A DNA stretch of 62,000 nucleotides, taken from NCBI GenBank assembly GCA_012295275.1, contig CM022678.1:20005556-20067555 (forward strand), in the 5' to 3' direction. The stretch is from Chrysomallon squamiferum. Its lineage: Eukaryota > Mollusca > Gastropoda > Neomphalida > Peltospiridae. A program made the translations under genes and the position numbers. Below are positions 59,204 through 62,000 of the stretch, piece after piece (position 1 is the stretch's first letter; every line of letters begins with the position of its first letter). The notes beneath the pieces are model-generated. The model was not told the DNA's origin and did no database searches. It saw nothing but the letters and a program-made list of their open reading frames with translations.

Positions 59204-59559
59204 TGCTTTGTCACTGGAGAATTGTTTTTATTTTTCTTGTTTTTTTGTTTTATTACAAAGACCTGTGATTTTAACCTTGTCAAGTACTATTACCTCCAAA
59301 GAAAACACGAAACAAAATTCTTTGCTTTTACCTTCTCACAGACAGCAAACACATGTGAGTAGGACTGAAATTTTAAAAATGTTTTACATTCGTGAGTCAC
59401 TTTTCTAACAGTGACTGACATTACTCAGCTGTGGCTAGTATAATACATTTTTAGTCTTTGAACAGTGGACTGAAACACATTCTTTGTTGACTCATGGCTT
59501 TTCTCTTTTTCCTTCATTGTTCTGTGAATAACTTTACAGACTCATGTCATTATTCACTG

Positions 59560-60140
59560 CTCTCAGAGTGAGTGTTAATGGAGGTATTGATCTTAGAATG
59601 TTACAAATGATTGCTTGTAGTGACTGTTCATTGTTCAGTGACTGATCAGTGACTGTCTGTGGAATGATTGATAAGTGATCATTCATGGAATAAATAATTT
59701 AACAGATATTGAATAATTGATCCAGCGATCGTTCATGAAAGAAATGATTGATCAGTTATTGTCCATTGAATGACTGAGCAGTGATCACTCATGGAATGAT
59801 TGATCTGTGGTTAGACGTGAAATGATTTATCAGTAGTTGATCGTGGAGTGACTGATCAGTGATTACTCGTGAATTAATTAATCAGTTACTGTTTTTGGAA
59901 TTACTGATTTCTGGTTACTCATATTGATGATTGTTTATAGAATGATTGATCAGTGATCTTGTAACATTTGATCATTGATTACTCATGATTGTTATTGAAG
60001 TGATTTTTCCATAGCAATTTCAGTGATTGATGTTTATTTGTATAATAAATTGTTCATAATGATTGCTAATGTAGTGATTGTTCATAGTGATTGGTTAGTG
60101 ATTGCTCACAGTTGTTGATAGTGTACTCATAGTGATAGTG
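59560..60140. repeat. Decayed tandem array, unit about 26-30 bp
   Basis: GAATGATTGATCAGTGATTA and CTCATGGAATGATTGATC variants recur about 15 times, clearest at 59640-59960. Confidence 0.75.
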
Positions 60141-60375
60141 ATTATTGAAGCAGGAATTTTTAAGATTTTCAGAATGTGTTGTCTAGAATGTTTACACATA
60201 ATAAAGTGACTGTATATTGTGATTAGTGATTTCTTTTGTAGATTTTGCTGTGACTGTAATAACATATATAGAATTTGTTATTAGTTCAGTAATGATTAAA
60301 CTGAATAACAGAATTAAATAAAACAAACTTCATGAATATTTAAAAGAAAAAGAAAAAAAAAAGAAGAAGATTTTT

Positions 60376-60516
60376 CTTCATTCATATTGTATATAGTCAG
60401 AGGCACTGTTTGGAATACAAAAATCTGAGCAGTTATTATTATTATTTATTTTTTGTTTGTTTCCCAAACAGTGCCTCTGATATTACATGTTGTATAACAT
60501 ATACAATATGAATGAA
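60376..60516. repeat. Imperfect long inverted repeat (hairpin)
   Basis: TCATTCATATTGTATA (60378-60393) and TCAGAGGCACTGTTTGG (60397-60413) pair with CCAAACAGTGCCTCTGA (60464-60480) and TATACAATATGAATGA (60500-60515). The loop is about 50 nt, with an asymmetric insertion of about 19 nt in the 3' arm. Candidates are a small MITE, a pseudo-palindromic insertion or an RNA hairpin. Confidence 0.85.
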
Positions 60517-60992
60517 CTATTTTAATATTTTGAATTTTTTTTTTTTTGAATTTGTAATAATTCCATCCAGTCATACATAAACTAAATATTTACTTTACAA
60601 GCAGCCACTGAAAATAACTGTTACGTGAGACCAGTTGTGACAACAGCTTGAAAACTCTGTTTGAACTGAGTCCAAGAGATAAAATAAACAAACAAGTGAA
60701 TTAAAATAAAATAAAATAAAAATCTGAAGAGAAGTAAGACACACACACACAAAAAAAAAAAAAAAATAATAAAAAATTAATAAAGATATAAAATCCTGTA
60801 GAATATTAAAAAAACAAACAAAAACACATTTAGTTATCAGACAGCCTATTGTTTTAATTTTCACACTCCATGACCTGTTTTTTGTGGGGGTGTGGGGTGG
60901 GGGTGTGACATTAATGTTGATAGATCAGGCTTAATGAAGGGTTGTGCTGAAGGTAGAATGAGGGAGGGGAAGGATATTGGGGTGTTGATGGA

Positions 60993-61175
60993 TTGTAGAT
61001 TTGACGTAAAGTTGTGTAACGGTTTTATACATCATTGTAGATTTGACGTAAAGTTGTGTAACATGGTTTTATACATCATTGTAGATTTGACGTAAAGTTG
61101 TGTAACGGTTTTATACATCATTGTAGATTTGACGTAAACTTGTGCAATATGGTTTTATACATCATTGTAGGTTGG
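60993..61175. repeat. 42/44-bp tandem repeat, about 4 copies
   Basis: TGTAGATTTGACGTAAAGTT followed by GTGTAACGG or GTGTAACATGG, then TTTTATACATCAT. The two unit lengths alternate, suggesting expansion as a dimer. Confidence 0.93.
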
Positions 61176-61450
61176 TACATTCAGTTCATTGCTAAAACAG
61201 AATTGTGATGTAGAATTATTTAGTTTTATGTGTGTACTTGTTTGTGTGTCTGTGTATTTGTCTGTCTGTCTGTTTTTTTATCTATACTCTAATTTTTTTC
61301 CCAGTTTTGTCGTCTCATGGTATCAACATGTATGTAATTTAGCTGTAATCTGGTTGTTAGGTGTGGTCGAATTCTGGGTGGCATTAATGATGAAAGCATG
61401 TCAGGTTCACAGACTGTGACGATGTAGCTTTACTCTGACATTTTACATCT

Positions 61451-61452
<2 letters not shown>

Positions 61453-61485
<33 letters not shown>

Positions 61486-61525
61486 TACAGACACACAGAC
61501 ACACACAGAGAAACACACACATTTT
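61453..61525. repeat. (CA)n with ACAGACACACAGA interruptions
   Basis: CA run of about 33 bp followed by mixed CA/GA sequence. Confidence 0.92.
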
Positions 61526-61579
61526 ACATTCATATTTGGGTCACCATCTGTGAAATTTTTTATTCATTAACTTAAAATA

Positions 61580-61580
61580 T

Positions 61581-61617
<37 letters not shown>

Positions 61618-61640
61618 TAATAACAACAACAATTACAAAC

Positions 61641-61676
<36 letters not shown>

Positions 61677-61850
61677 ACAGTAAAATAATAATAATAAATT
61701 TATACCACCACCACATACACCATCACTATCACCGTTTCAACTACTGTTATTACAACTACAACTACAGTAACAACAACCCATTACTATTACTACACTACCA
61801 CAACTACCACTACTACTACTACCACTACTGCTACTACTGCTGTTGTTTTA
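61580..61850. repeat. Compound trinucleotide repeat (AAT, ATC, ACC, ACT)
   Basis: Perfect (AAT)n at 61580-61612 and (ATC)n at about 61644-61673, then imperfect CAC/ACT triplets. The last 150 bp are AT-rich with no feature seen. Confidence 0.92.
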
Positions 61851-62000
61851 ACTATTTAACTTTCATTATTATGTAAAAAAAATATAAAAAAAATAAAAAA
61901 TTTAAAAACATTTAAAAAAAAAAATCTGATTTATTGCAGGATAATTGCTTTAAACATGCCAGGAGAAAAGAATTTGCTTCCTTAGTTTTACCAAGTCAGT

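Noticed and set aside
61189-61419. A 76-codon open frame with a hydrophobic, Cys/Val-rich middle
   Set aside because: It overlaps TGTG/TCTG repeats and shows no domain. It does not continue the EXT1 coding sequence.

Overview
The window looks like 62 kb of a protostome invertebrate nuclear genome, probably lophotrochozoan; a mollusc is plausible but unproven. It is AT-rich, contains no long unspliced reading frame, and is packed with microsatellites and minisatellites. The only gene I can support is a plus-strand, multi-exon EXT1-type exostosin. EXT1 is the Golgi heparan sulfate co-polymerase, with an N-terminal GT47 glucuronosyltransferase domain and a C-terminal GT64 N-acetylglucosaminyltransferase domain. 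Only the middle of the gene is present.

Six exons are readable from protein similarity and in-phase GT/AG boundaries: 24486-24560, 30109-30235, 49630-49749, 49939-50187, 55317-55415 and 57320-57480. They total 831 nt. They correspond to human EXT1 from about codon 321 (start of human exon 2) to the end of human exon 9. The large first coding exon lies upstream of the window and the last two exons lie downstream. Against the human structure, recalled from memory, there are three differences. The intron between human exons 2 and 3 sits 19 nt further upstream. Human exons 5 and 6 are one exon. The 90-nt equivalent of human exon 8, which carries the GT64 DxD motif, is not visible where it should be (55416-57319).

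Layout: 1-24485 is probably intron 1, with minisatellites of 35, 70, 50/47 and 65 bp, decayed arrays, and one inverted pair of a dispersed repeat. 24561-30108 is an intron with a pogo/Tc1-like MITE remnant and a 26-bp array. 30236-49629 is a 19.4-kb intron holding a tRNA-like SINE pair, a large 31-bp satellite, a 2-kb decayed array and a duplicated splice-acceptor segment at its 3' end. 49750-49938 is a 189-bp intron with a long pyrimidine tract and a TACTAAC branch point. 50188-55316 is an intron with a 23-bp array and a duplicated branch-point region. 55416-57319 is an intron lacking the expected exon. 57481-62000 is the start of the next intron, with a SINE on the minus strand, a long hairpin and further arrays.

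I found no other protein gene, no rRNA or functional tRNA gene, and no promoter or polyadenylation region that I can defend. Long open frames elsewhere are translations of simple repeats (poly-Leu, Ser-Leu, His-Thr, Cys-Val, Arg-Glu) and are not listed. Repeat coordinates are read by eye and may be off by a few bases at the edges.
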